From positions 29,182,047 through 29,246,046 of the forward strand of contig NC_044018.1 of assembly GCF_900496995.4 (NCBI RefSeq): a stretch of DNA of 64,000 nucleotides. The letters run 5' to 3'. Both the position numbers and the translations under genes were made by a program. Positions 13,401-22,950 of this stretch are shown piece by piece (position 1 is the first letter of the stretch; each line of letters opens with the position of its first letter). Below the pieces are notes generated by a model. It was not told where the DNA came from, searched no databases, and worked only from the letters and a program-made list of their open reading frames with translations. Origin of the DNA: Aquila chrysaetos chrysaetos (lineage: Eukaryota > Chordata > Aves > Accipitriformes > Accipitridae).

Positions 13401-16400
13401 AAACCAGGCTTTCCCCCTGAAATTTAAAATACTTAAACGAGGTTCCTAAAACCAAAGCACTAAAATAGCTTACATCACTTCAACGCATTACATGATTCTT
13501 ATTTATATAATGGACTCCGGAGCATCTAGCGATTGTTATAAAACACAGTGGAATGACATTGAAATTGGCCAATCTCTTGTTCAGGACACCTCAGCTTAGT
13601 CTTCACCACAGCCGCTTGAGATACAAACAAACACAATTTCAGTTCAACCCAACAGTCAGGCAAAGGAGATTGTTTCAAAAAAATCAACTCCTCTGCTAGA
13701 TTTTTTCCATACTAATGAATCCCCTAAAAACATACTTTGAGAAGTGATACTATTCAACTACTTACATTAGAAATTGCTTAAAAAGCACTAACAATGCATT
13801 TGGGAAAACTGCCTTTAATTTTCCAGCAGTGTTACGCTGCCACGATTGCTTCATGTTGTTAAGAAGAGACAAATGAGTTTGTCAGCCAATGCACAAACTC
13901 AGTACTCTCTCTTCACTTCTGCTGACTTACCAGAAACTTTTGACAGGGCCGCACAAACTGAATCCTCCCTTCTTTATTCCTAACTTTTCCTAACCCTTTT
14001 TTCCAGAGAATCTTCTGCTTCCTAATTAACAGGCCTCTGCTGTACTTTAAGTAACCTCAGCTATACAATTGGCTTCATGTCAAGCCTAAGGCAAATCAGA
14101 AGAGTTAAACCCTTTGAATATTTAATTCCAGACAACAGGACTGACCATGTGGTAAGGATGGAAAATGGGGACTGAAAAGAATACAGATTAAACTGAAAGG
14201 CGCTAACCATAAATGCTTTGCAGTTCCTACTCCAGTACAAACATTACTGTCTAACAGTTCTCAGAAGCACCTCAGCGATCTACCGGGATTGTAGGTGGCC
14301 CTCAGACCTTGTATTCCCGTTCACAGGGTCAAGTGTATACTAAAGTGCAGCAATGGCAAACAAGACAAGTCATGAATCCATTTCTACACATTTAGCATCT
14401 TGTTTCCCTCTTAGCGCGTTACTCAGTCATCACCAGGCCCCTTGGATCCTGTTACCTGCTGAAGTATTCTGTCCTAGCACAGCTCTGGACATCTTCTTGA
14501 ATCCCTAAACCAAAGCTCACTGGTCAGACCTATAATCTCTGTAAACCGTCTACTGCTTTCTCACGTTCATTTCGTACTTGTTGCTACATCGGCACTAACA
14601 ACCTCAAGGACAAGAGCAAGAGGTTGCTTCTCACTGCTGAACTCTTACAGAGAACCCTCAGCACTACCTAGCAAGGGATGTATCACAGCTAGTGTTTAAA
14701 CACGGGCCCGCAACGTCTCACCCTCGGTATGAGTCCCTTGTGCAGCCGCTGTTTCTTGCCACGAGTGCTCTGCGCCATTTGTCGGTGGCACAGCCTCACC
14801 GCTCCCTTGGGGTACTTCTTGCCACACTTTTGCATTAGGGTTTAAGCCAGCACCTTTCGATGTTACCTGCTGAAGAGACCAGAACACTTTTATTAGGAAA
14901 AATAATCCAAAGATGCTTTAGAAGTCAAGCCAGTCAATATAGGTGAATTTAGTGATTTTCTATAGAGTTCCACATCTCAAGTGTCTAACCAGCTATTAAG
15001 CACCTACGTGATTTTTCATTAATCAAAACAGGAAAATCCTTGGTATTTTCCAAGTATTTCATTTCTACCTCCATTAGAAGTGTTGCCTTCAACCTCTCTT
15101 TATTGACATCCGACAATATCAGCAGAGGAAGCAGTTAGTCGTCAAGGACTCTGGTAACTCATAAGCTTTTAAAGACTTGACTGTCATAATGCTCCAGTCC
15201 CCTTTCACCAGAAAGGGAAATTTTCCCTCCTCCAGACCCCTTCCTAGAAAGGAAGGTAAAAAAACATATGTCAAGGAGAAGAAACTAATGACTTACTGAA
15301 TTAGTGATATCTACACTAACCAAGCATCACCTATGCTATGCCAGGATTCCTCGTGAACTTACCTGAGTACTACCTGCCTTCCCCACGAGTTCACCTACAT
15401 CTTATACACATCAATGTACACTAATAATTTCCTTAAATTTGTAACCAAAGAGATTAAAGTTTTTGAAGTGCCAACACAAACATACATACCATCACAGCCT
15501 GCTGGGAGGGGGGAACAGGATTGTCTCACTTTGAGACTGGGCAACAAGGACCATAATTAGAGGAAGAGGGTAAGTGAGACAGACAAGAAAAACTGCTGGA
15601 TTCCAACCTGGAACCTGACAGAGATAAACACTTATTCCTACAGCAAAAGATGGTGCCCTCCAAGGTCCCTTTCTGAGAGCTGCTCATTTGGGTAAGGAGT
15701 CCAATAATCCAGCAACAGCACAGATAAGCATTGTAATGGCTCTCGCTCTACCCCGATAAAACTAACTCCTTCCACATATACAGGAAAACTAAGCTTTTGC
15801 AAAAATTCTCCTCCCAAGAATTCCTAACACCCTACAAGCAACTAATACAGCTTCCTCCAAACAGGTTCCTTCAGACATTGAGTGACAGCCCACTCCACTC
15901 CCGCCATTTGCTGGAATTTAAAAGGCCAAAGCCATTAGTCCTAGCTCGTATCTCACAAATTCACAAATAAGGAAGTTTGATATTTCAGAGGCCAGCCTCC
16001 TGGATTCTGACATTAAGGAGCGGCTTACTACCAAGCCTCAAACATAAAGCAAAAGGATAAGGAAACAGTTGCAATAGCTTTAGAGATAATTCCTTTGCCA
16101 AGGTCACACCTAGTTCCAAAGCTATTTGCTGCAAGGACAAGCCCAAATTCAGTAACAAAAAGCCTCCAAATACTGGAGAGGTTCAAGACAATCACAAGAG
16201 AAGACAAAACAAAGATGACAATTTTTGCAAGGCCCTCTTTGAGATTCAAAATCCCCCACGCACAGCTGATTTAATCCATACAGCAATGAAGTTTTCCCCC
16301 TTTCGTTCATCTTAGCAGAATATAGCTGGGAACAGAAAGAAGAACTAGAAATAGTTCAGTGTGAAAGGACACATGTACATTTCCCTTCTTAGTTTTCAGA

Positions 16401-19400
16401 GTAGTAGTTCTCCAACAAAACAACCTTAGAAGAAAAACCCAGTAACCTGTTGCACCCACGTACTCTCGCTGTCAGTGTAGTTCATCAAGTTCAAAACTTA
16501 GCTCTGCTCAACTGCTGGTCACTCCTGTGACACAGCATACCTGTCAGCATGGGCACCTGCTCAAGAACTGAAAACCAGCAGATCCCATTTCCTTGAATTT
16601 ACTTTTCATCAAAGCAAAAAAGACAAGACACGTCCAGGAGATGATTCATCATTTTATAAAAATAAACACTGTCTCACTACCTTACATCTTTGAGGTCAGC
16701 ATTTAGCTCAAGCTGACAGTAATTTTAAGGAGTAAGTATGATAAAGTGAAACTGAAACACTTTAGGGAGATCACTACACTTCTGGAGCTGATCAGAAGTA
16801 AAAAGCAACACTGAGTATGGCAGATAACGTTACTCACTCTAGCAAATACCAAAAGACACATGTGGTAACACGGAAGTTCAGAAATCACAGGTCCAAGTGA
16901 AAAGCGCTAAGAAACTAAATAGATTCTGGCTGATAAAGTGATGAATGCACCTATTAATACAACGGCTGAAATATACACCTGAAACAGCGTGGGCTACTTC
17001 CTCTTTGTTCTAGAAACACTTAATGCCATGTAATGCAATTCTGCAAGACCCAGCCTTGATGTCATGTATCTTAATAGCAAGACACCACGGACTCTGAGAG
17101 GATTAAAAAGTCCCTAATTTACATAAGCTTTTTGAAAATACAGCGTGCTATGCTCCAGGAGCAGCGCCACTCCATTCTGGCAAGCAGCTCTTCTGAAGAG
17201 AAGGCCAAAATATCAAGTCTTGCTTATTTAACTGAGGCTAACAAATACTGAGCCCATTTGATTGGCTGCAGAACAATCCTCCCAGCTGCTATCGGGAACT
17301 TTCATGATGAGGTTAAAGCTTTACAGAGTTACAAAGGTTAGGAACACTCGCTGGTATCAATGAGCTGACAAAGCTGTCCTCCTCAGCAGAGCTTCCCTCT
17401 AGTTTACATTACTTTCGGCAAATGTGGATCAAAGATCCTCCTCAAGCAATTCCCCAAAATTTACTATCGAAGCATCTATCTCATTTTGAAAGGATGGCAA
17501 ATATTATTCTTATTGTAACAGTCTAAATTACATTTAACAGATTCAATTAAGCCAACAAAAATGAAAGCTCTCAGTTTCTTTTAAAGCGCTCTATTATAAT
17601 AGTAATTCAAATTATCCTGCAACCAAATTCTTAACACTGAGCTTGTGACAGATTTCCCAGAACAGACTGACTCTCTAAAAGGGAATCTAAGTGAAAAATT
17701 GAGACGGGAATTTAAAAAAACTTGGGAGCTGAGAATCTAAACAAGTGGAAATGTAAGGAGAGAGAAAAAAACCCGAAGGTCAGAAAACCTATGGGAGGTG
17801 GGCAAAGAGAAGCCTTGTGCTGGCTGGGGGACATGACAGGTAGGGAAATACGCCTCTGCAGTGGACTCGGACCCATGCCAGTGTAGTCACCTGTCACTTT
17901 CTCAAAGCTTATCCAGGGTGTGAAGCAAACCAAAAAGAGAGAAAGCTGGTGTCAAACCAGAAGCAACATGCAGAACTCCTTTGGAACAGACTGCAGGATA
18001 TCACGTAACAACAGTTCAGTACTCTGAACGTCCCAGGTAATTCTTAAAACACACATTAACTTTAATGGTTACAAGAGAGTTACTTCCATTGAACACAGCA
18101 TGTTGTTTGGTTTTTTTTATTAGCCAGTACGAGCACCCCAGAACTAGGGGTGCCTCCTTCGTCCCTCAGAAAAGCAAACACACAGTTGTGCCGTATGAAG
18201 ATGGTACCACCCTCACCTGCATCAATGGTGTCCATCACTTCTGTGTGAACAGGCACAATTTGGGGGGTTTGCCGCCTAGAGGGAAGCAGGAAGCCTCACC
18301 TGCTAAAAAAAGAGGGCCAGCAATACTCAGTGCTTCATGCAGTCCCGGTTTTCTAGCTAGGAAACATCGCTGGCAACAATTAGGGCAGCGTTTCACCCAC
18401 CTGAAATGCACAGATTTCAATTTTCCCCGTAAATTACTAATATATTGAATTAGGAACACATACCCAACTGACCAAAACCCAGAGCAGGCACAGCAAGCCA
18501 TTATCAATTACATTTTTCACAATGCGTTTAATAATATTCCCAATATACCTTGTTAACAGCATGCTCATTCTGGCTGCAAGTGAAAAACAAGACCTACACC
18601 AAACATCAATGCATGAAAAATAGCACAAGCCTGACGCCATTCCTTCACTGCAGCAAGTTTTTTGAGCTAAAAGATATTAAAGGAGAACAGAATTCCAGCA
18701 TGCATTCTGTGAAGGAATCAATTCACAATTAGCACGGGCACACTTCGGTTAAGTCTAAAATATAATGCTGACAGCTAAAGCAAGTCAGCTAATCCTCCCG
18801 AAAGCTTCAGGACTTCTAACACGATCCTGTTCTGTACCTTATTTTTCAGGCAACCCCAAAACTCCTGAGATAAAAGCTGCTGTCTGCTTCTAAGCATCCG
18901 ACCACAGCGTTTCAGAACACCTGGTTAAGAGCTCAAGTTCCCTGTCCTGGCAGTGAAAAGGCACTTTGAGAAAGTCTGGACTGTCTTCAGGAACACAAAA
19001 TTAAACATTATTAATGCTTCCTAAATGAAGATCGCAGAAACTATCTCGCAACACTATGAGCAGAAGAGAAAAGAGATGAAACAAAGGAACCAAAGTCAAG
19101 TTTGTGCTTTAAAAGGATTCGCTAAACACCCAGATGCGCGCTGCCTGGCTTCGCGGGCTCCTGATTTGCTTCAGCTCCCTTTGAGCAGCCCGAGCCCCAT
19201 CCACAACGCAACCGCCCTATGTCACCGCTGCGGGTTCCAGAACCTGCCTTGCATGCCCGCTGCTCGGAGGGGCCACCTCCATCTCGCAGGCTCAGCTCCT
19301 CTCCGCCGCGCTCGGCCTCGGATGAGGTTGGCTGCTCGCAGCTCCTGGCTGCAGTCATCGGGCTGCAGCTCCGATTAGCTTGAACAGTTCCTCTTCAAGT

Positions 19401-20626
19401 TAAATACTGTAAAACCAAATTCTTAGGACCTGTCACTCTGTGTTCATGACATCTTTTTTTCCTCTCGGTGCAAGTCAGACAACATTCAGTTCAGAACTGA
19501 GTCAATTAGTTTAAGAGAGAGAAGGTGTTTCCCAAACCTTTTTATTTAGAGGTTCTTAACCACAGTATTCACATAAAAGACGATGACCACTACCACACTT
19601 GAACTGAATACACCACTAGCAGTCGACCAGTTTCCCTCAGTCATTTCTTAATTAACCCAGCAGCTCTTTGCTTTGTGCGCTTTCTGGACAAAACTTATCA
19701 CAAAGTTTAAAGCAGCATCAGCGCAGATGTCCGGGTTTGTCTGGCAAATGCCGAAAACTGCTTCACCGAATCCCGTAAAACACCGTAAATAAGTGAAGCG
19801 CCGGCGCAGGCAGCGCCTGCGGACCCGGACCCGGGCCCGGGCCAACACGCTGCCCACCGCCCCCCCCCCCCCCAGTCCGCCCCGCGAAGCGTCCGTGTGC
19901 CGCACGGACAGACACAACGACGCGGCCAGCCGCCCCCCCCCGGTCACCTCCACGCCAGGGGACGGGCCTACCGCGCTCCTCGCTCCCCCCCGGCGCTCAG
20001 AAACGGCCGGGCCGCTCCGCCGGCGGAGCCTTCTCCCCCCGCTGCCATAAGTCACCCCCTCCCCCCCATCAACCGCCACTACCGAATTAACGTTATTTAA
20101 CGCAAACACCGCGAACCGGGCGCTCCCAGCGCGTCCGGGCCCAGTCGAAAGCGTCGGCGTGCAGCCCCGCGGTACCGAGGGGAGCCGAGCCGAGCCGGGC
20201 CGCCCCCACCAGCAGCCGGGGCCGCTCCGCTCCCCGCCACCGATCGCAGGAGGCCCCGGCGAGTCCCGCCCGCCCGCCCGCCGCCGAGCGGGGTTGGCGG
20301 GGCGGCCCAGATCCCGCGCCGCGCGTAACCTTCACGGCAGGCCGCGGTGCGGCGGCTCCCCCGGAAGGTCACCGCGGTGCCTTTCACCCCGCCGCCCTTC
20401 CACGGCACCGGCGGAACCTTCCAGAGCGCCGAACCCTCCCCCTCCACCGCCCGCCCGCCGGGGCCCGCGGCCGCCGCCGCCCCCGGATTTGCTGTGTCAG
20501 CCCCGTCCCCTCCCCCCCGGCGCGGCGCGGCCGGCGGAGCGGCGCGGCGTGTTAACGCGGCCTCCCCGCCACATGGTCCGGTCCCTCGCCGCCCCCGCCG
20601 CGCCTCACCTCCACGAACAGTAACAT
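1087..20626 (-). CDS. LARP4: LARP4, La-related protein 4 (complete CDS, 16 coding exons)
   Basis: LARP4 is a cytoplasmic RNA-binding protein that binds poly(A) RNA and PABP and stabilises mRNAs. Joining exons at 20626-20609, 14866-14722, 13111-12953, 12627-12552, 12011-11875, 11095-10992, 9949-9839, 9451-9398, 8738-8529, 8032-7929, 4243-4010, 3200-3152, 2951-2793, 2227-2106, 1820-1652 and 1422-1087 gives 2187 nt, or 728 codons plus stop (human is about 724). All introns are GT-AG and all phases agree. A PAM2w motif, LNPNAKVW, lies at residues 14-21. The La motif is about 113-197 and includes [14 protein letters not shown]. The RRM-like fold is about 198-276, with CIIILREIP and NWYVTF as RNP-like strands. 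The C-terminal half is low-complexity, with [13 protein letters not shown] and an RG/RRRRE patch. It ends in QYVPPRSPK. The start MLLFVE and the neighbour LIMA1 favour LARP4 over its paralogue LARP4B. The assignment rests on remembered family sequence, not on an alignment. Confidence 0.96.
1652..1820 (-). CDS. LARP4: LARP4 coding exon 15
   Basis: It encodes [16 protein letters not shown] to [12 protein letters not shown], a Ser/Pro/Ala-rich disordered region. Acceptor ATTTAACAG, donor GTAAGG. Phase 0 exit joins directly to [11 protein letters not shown]. Confidence 0.9.
2106..2227 (-). CDS. LARP4: LARP4 coding exon 14
   Basis: It encodes [17 protein letters not shown] to SQTEAVVL, a poorly conserved Ser/Gln-rich linker, and leaves in phase 2 (AG, then C completes Ser). 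Splice sites CTGTACAG and GTATGC are usable; the amino-acid content alone would not identify it. Confidence 0.87.
2793..2951 (-). CDS. LARP4: LARP4 coding exon 13
   Basis: Fifty-three codons containing [15 protein letters not shown], a LARP4 family signature, then [14 protein letters not shown]. Phase 0 at both ends. Confidence 0.95.
3152..3200 (-). CDS. LARP4: LARP4 coding exon 12 (basic patch)
   Basis: A 49-nt exon reading [16 protein letters not shown], the conserved Arg-rich patch. Acceptor TTTAAAG, donor AGTAAGT. A 20-base A tract lies just upstream in the intron (about 3212-3231). Intron 11 (3201-4009) otherwise shows nothing. Confidence 0.93.
4010..4243 (-). CDS. LARP4: LARP4 coding exon 11
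   Basis: It encodes [17 protein letters not shown] to [10 protein letters not shown], a Ser/Asn/Thr-rich, probably disordered segment. It is entered in phase 2 after TCCTGCAG and left in phase 2; the next exon supplies the G of Arg. Confidence 0.94.
4244..7928 (-). other. LARP4: LARP4 intron 10 (3.7 kb)
   Basis: The intron between exons 10 and 11. It holds a purine-rich stretch around 6415-6505 and the first copy of a CGCG-containing repeat block near 6543-6620. I see no conserved coding exon; open frames of up to 110 codons on either strand have no recognisable content. Confidence 0.7.
6543..6620 (-). repeat. Short unclassified repeat block, copy A
   Basis: Bases 6543-6578 match 14404-14439 at 29 of 36 positions without gaps, both containing CTTAGCGCG, and both are followed by CTGTTACCT. 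On the transcribed strand the block contains AGTGATGA, flanked by complementary arms GCCCAG and CTGGGC (6572-6577 with 6517-6522). That resembles a box C/D snoRNA start, but no CTGA D box sits before the closing arm, so I do not call it one. Confidence 0.45.
7929..8032 (-). CDS. LARP4: LARP4 coding exon 10
   Basis: It encodes [18 protein letters not shown] to IGRPFHRN and ends in phase 2 (CG, then T completes Arg). Acceptor TCTGTTGCAG, donor GTAAGA. Confidence 0.94.
8529..8738 (-). CDS. LARP4: LARP4 coding exon 9
   Basis: Seventy codons from [18 protein letters not shown] to PAPYFETPL. It closes the RRM and begins the Gln/Pro/Tyr-rich stretch ([16 protein letters not shown]). Phase 0 at both ends. 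Confidence 0.95.
9398..9451 (-). CDS. LARP4: LARP4 coding exon 8 (RRM)
   Basis: A small 18-codon exon, [18 protein letters not shown], phase 0 at both ends. It is too short to appear as an open frame and was found from its splice sites and its match to the LARP4 RRM. Confidence 0.94.
9839..9949 (-). CDS. LARP4: LARP4 coding exon 7 (RRM)
   Basis: Thirty-seven codons, phase 0 at both ends, reading [19 protein letters not shown] through [20 protein letters not shown] is the RNP1-like strand. The upstream intron (9950-10991) shows nothing beyond short chance frames. Confidence 0.95.
10992..11095 (-). CDS. LARP4: LARP4 coding exon 6 (La-RRM junction)
   Basis: It encodes [18 protein letters not shown] and then [16 protein letters not shown]. 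The CIIILREIP strand opens the RRM (RNP2-like position). It ends in phase 0 at GTAAAT. Confidence 0.95.
11875..12011 (-). CDS. LARP4: LARP4 coding exon 5 (La motif, core)
   Basis: It encodes [18 protein letters not shown], then [13 protein letters not shown] and DLILEVLR: the RNA-binding core of the La motif with its conserved aromatic and Asp residues. Acceptor is TCTTTTTAG, donor GTAAGT. Confidence 0.95.
12552..12627 (-). CDS. LARP4: LARP4 coding exon 4 (La motif, start)
   Basis: It encodes [18 protein letters not shown] and LEFCFS, the first helix of the La-type winged helix. It is entered in phase 1 and left in phase 2; the next exon completes Arg before ENLSKDLYL. Confidence 0.94.
12953..13111 (-). 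CDS. LARP4: LARP4 coding exon 3
   Basis: It encodes the acidic linker [17 protein letters not shown] to YQIYEVSG, between PAM2w and the La motif. Acceptor TTTTGCCAG and donor GGTGAGT are both good. The 1.6-kb intron upstream (13112-14721) contains the second copy of a short CGCG-containing repeat block. Confidence 0.94.
14404..14470 (-). repeat. Short unclassified repeat block, copy B
   Basis: Second member of the pair described at 6543-6620, in a different LARP4 intron and the same orientation. It keeps the TAGCGCG core and the TGATGA on the minus strand, but lacks the complementary flanking arms. Family unknown; it may be a worn SINE. Confidence 0.45.
14722..14866 (-). CDS. LARP4: LARP4 coding exon 2 (PAM2w motif)
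   Basis: It reads [18 protein letters not shown] onward and ends in phase 1 at a GTGAGA donor. LNPNAKVW is the variant PAM2 motif of LARP4, with Trp in place of the usual Phe, which contacts PABP and poly(A). The acceptor is a tandem TTCAGCAG; using the first AG adds one Gln (VEQVTSK). Confidence 0.95.
14867..20608 (-). other. LARP4: LARP4 intron 1 (5.7 kb)
   Basis: Mostly AT-rich sequence with no recognised repeat or exon. A GC-rich patch lies at about 19130-19380, and from about 19790 the promoter CpG island begins. Confidence 0.75.
19130..19380. other. GC-rich patch in LARP4 intron 1
   Basis: About 250 bases rich in G/C and CpG, set apart from the main CpG island by about 400 AT-rich bases. 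It could be an enhancer, a lost alternative first exon or chance. Open frames on both strands show no known domain. Confidence 0.4.
20609..20626 (-). CDS. LARP4: LARP4 coding exon 1 (start codon)
   Basis: The exon codes for MLLFVE and then a GTGAGG donor. The start has A at -3 (CAGG before ATG), a reasonable Kozak context. It lies inside the CpG island, and 5' UTR continues to higher coordinates. The 5.7-kb first intron follows. Confidence 0.93.
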
Positions 20627-20808
20627 CCTGCCTCCCGCGCCCAAGCCGGCGGGCCCGCGATCCCCGCCGCGTTCCCCGCTGCCCGCCGGCGGCCGCGCCA
20701 GCGCCGACGATAAGGGGACGCTCGGGCTCCGCCTCCGGCTCCGGCTCCTGCCGCCAGGGCCCGGCCCCCCTCCCTCCTTCCCTCCCTCTCCTCCGCCGCC
20801 CACCGCCT

Positions 20809-20835
20809 CTTCCGGAGCACGCCGAGCGCTTCCGG
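20809..20835 (-). promoter_or_regulatory. Two ETS/GABP-type motifs upstream of LARP4
   Basis: CCGGAAG occurs on the minus strand at 20809-20815 and again at 20829-20835, exactly 20 bases apart (about two helical turns) and about 190 bases before the start codon. Paired ETS motifs are common in CpG-island promoters. Binding is inferred, not shown. Confidence 0.55.
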
Positions 20836-20934
20836 GGCACGGGCGGCGCCGGCCCGGCCCATTCCTTGCGCCGGGGAGGGAGGAGAGGTGGGACAACGCC
20901 GCCAGGAGGCGCGGCGGCTGTACCACTGCGCGGC

Positions 20935-20951
20935 GGGGGGGGGGGGGGGGG
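20935..20951. repeat. G17 homopolymer
   Basis: Seventeen G in a row within the LARP4 CpG island. Related tracts in the island are C14 at 19860-19873 and C12 at 21345-21356. Confidence 0.9.
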
Positions 20952-21538
20952 AAGACGGCGCCCTCCCCCCCCCGCCCCCCCCGGAGGGAGTGGGCTGTCC
21001 CGCACAGCCGGAGCACGGCGGGGAAACTGACCGGAGGAGTCGGATTGTATCAATTTTTAGGGTTTTGGGGTTTAAAAATTCAAGAACCCCCAAATGCTTT
21101 TTTTCTTCCACAAACCGAAGGCGGATCCTCCGCCCAGCCGGCTCTCCCCCCCCCAGCCTTCGCCCTCGCCGGCCCTTTTTTCCCCCGATTTTTCCTCATT
21201 TCGGTTCTGCCCCTCGGCTGCCCGCAGGGGTCACTGCGGAACAGGCCAAGATCCCGCACCTCCCTTGCCTCACCCGAGCTGCACCCACGGACACGGGCGT
21301 GGGTTTGGTGAGGGAAGGGCAGGGGAGATTCCCGAGGACGAGCTCCCCCCCCCCCCGCCCCCAGCTCGCTTATAGACCCTGTGGCCGCCGTGGAACGGGT
21401 GGGGAGATGCTGGGGAAGAGGAGAGGGGCCTCGGCTCTGGTGAAAAACGTCACAGGACGCAGGATTTCCTCCAGACAGCACTGATATAGAACGGGCAAAA
21501 ATCCACCGCGGTGTCTTTGTGAGGCGAGGCTGTCATAT

Positions 21539-21905
21539 TCTGGAGAAAAGGAGGCTGAGGGGAGACCTTATCCCTCTCTACAACTCCCCAAAAGGAGGTT
21601 GTAGCAAGGTGGGTACTGGTCTCTTCTATCAAGTAACTAGTGATAGGACAAGAGGAAACTGCCTCAAGTTGCACCAGGGAGGTTTAGATTGGATATTAGA
21701 AAAAATTTCTTTACTGAAATACTTTTCAGGCATTGGAACAGGCTGCCCAGGGAAGTGGTCGAGTCACCGTCCCTGGAGATGTTCAAAAAACCACATAGAT
21801 GAGGCACTTCAGGACATGGTTTAGTGGGCATGGTGGTGTTGGGCTGATGGTTGGACTCGATCTTAAAGGTCTTTTCCAACCTAAACGATTCTATGATTCT
21901 ATGAT
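21539..21905 (+). mobile_element. CR1 LINE, 5'-truncated 3' end
   Basis: The sequence runs from CTGGAGAAAAGGAGGCTGAG through the characteristic GGAACAGGCTGCCCAGGGA, a segment like GGTTGGACTCGATC, and ends in tandem ATTCTATGAT. This is the classic avian CR1 3' end. No reverse transcriptase remains, so it cannot move by itself. It sits just outside the LARP4 CpG island. Confidence 0.95.
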
Positions 21906-22857
21906 AATACCAGTTCATCCCCACAGGAAGGACTTGGTTGAGCCCACGGGAGCCCAAGTCGTTCATTCCATGCATTGGACACGTAATAGCACACTGCAGC
22001 GATGACGTACCTGAGATAAGAGTATCGGGCCGATAGAGAAAGGGGCCACATCTCACCTACTGGAAGCCCCAAACACAAGAATCCTGCTCATGCGTGACCC
22101 AGCTTGCCGGCGTTAACACAGACACGCAGAGGGGATGCCTGCAAGGAAAAAACGCTTTGAAACCATTTTGCTTTAGAGCAACAGGGAAAGATCCAGAAAA
22201 CTTCTGACAGCACACATAAGGGCACCAGAGCTGTCTGGGAGATTTCAGGTGATCAAGAAGAATTCTATTACAGAATTAATACGTTCTGTAGTGGGTTTGG
22301 TTTGGGTGAAGGGTACGGTTTTCAGCCCTTGGGGCTCTTGTCAGTAGGATGTTGCCATGGTTCACCCTGCCGCTTGCCCCGCAAGGGAACCCAGACCTCG
22401 CTTAACACTATTACCTGCAATTATGGTCTGGCAAATCAGGGGTGTTAAAGTTAGAGCCAGCAAAATAATCAGGGTCCATTGAAGAGATTAGAAATGGTAG
22501 CGCAAGCTGTACTGTAAATTGACAGTCCAGCTGGCAGGTTCTGCGGGCGTTTCACTGACCAGCATCTCCAAGACACACAGGAATGAAAGAAAAGCAAACT
22601 AAAGTAGTAGAAACCGAGTAAGTAACTTTGAGCAGAATAAATGAGAAGTGACTATTTACAAACTGCGGAATCTATTCTGGAAACTTATCTTCTGCCAGGG
22701 GTTACCTGATGACAAACCGCCAGGGACAGGTTGAGAGCAAACCATCTTCAGATCGTTATTTATTATGATATTTAGCGAGACCTTGTAGTTACAGTATGGA
22801 ATTGAGAACCTCTTCTTCATTCTCATCTACTTCACCCACCAGATGTAATCAGACTTA

Positions 22858-22950
22858 GCACTTTTCATCTTCAAAGCACTTTGCAAACATTAACTCATTA
22901 ATCCTTATGCCCCCTGTGAAGCAGTTAAGTATTATCCCTGTTTTACAGAC
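22858..22950 (-). mobile_element. MIR-like SINE relic
   Basis: The stretch CAAAGCACTTTGCAAACATT, then TTAACTCATTAATCC and TTATCCCTGTTTTACAGA, follows the reverse complement of the MIR 3' half (TTAACTCATTTAATCC, ATCCCCATTTTACAGA). It is heavily diverged. Confidence 0.7.

Larger units (their letters stand above)
19790..21480 (-). promoter_or_regulatory. LARP4: CpG island and promoter of LARP4
   Basis: Dense CpG and runs of C or G across the LARP4 start codon. There is no obvious TATA box in the expected place. The transcription start is likely between about 20650 and 20900. Long open frames here on both strands are GC-driven artefacts rich in Pro, Arg and Gly. Confidence 0.85.

Noticed and set aside
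14404-14440. tRNA-derived sequence, because of TAGCGCGTTACTCAGTC
   Set aside because: It recalls part of a tRNA D-arm, but no B box, anticodon stem or acceptor pairing can be drawn.
19648-20109. 153-codon minus-strand frame
   Set aside because: Spans AT-rich intron into CpG island, with Arg/Gly/Val-rich content and no match to LARP4 or any known protein.
20097-21053. Long minus-strand frame of 318 codons across the LARP4 promoter
   Set aside because: Its composition is Gly/Arg/Pro/Ala from GC-rich DNA, and equally long frames overlap on the other strand. It has no domain.
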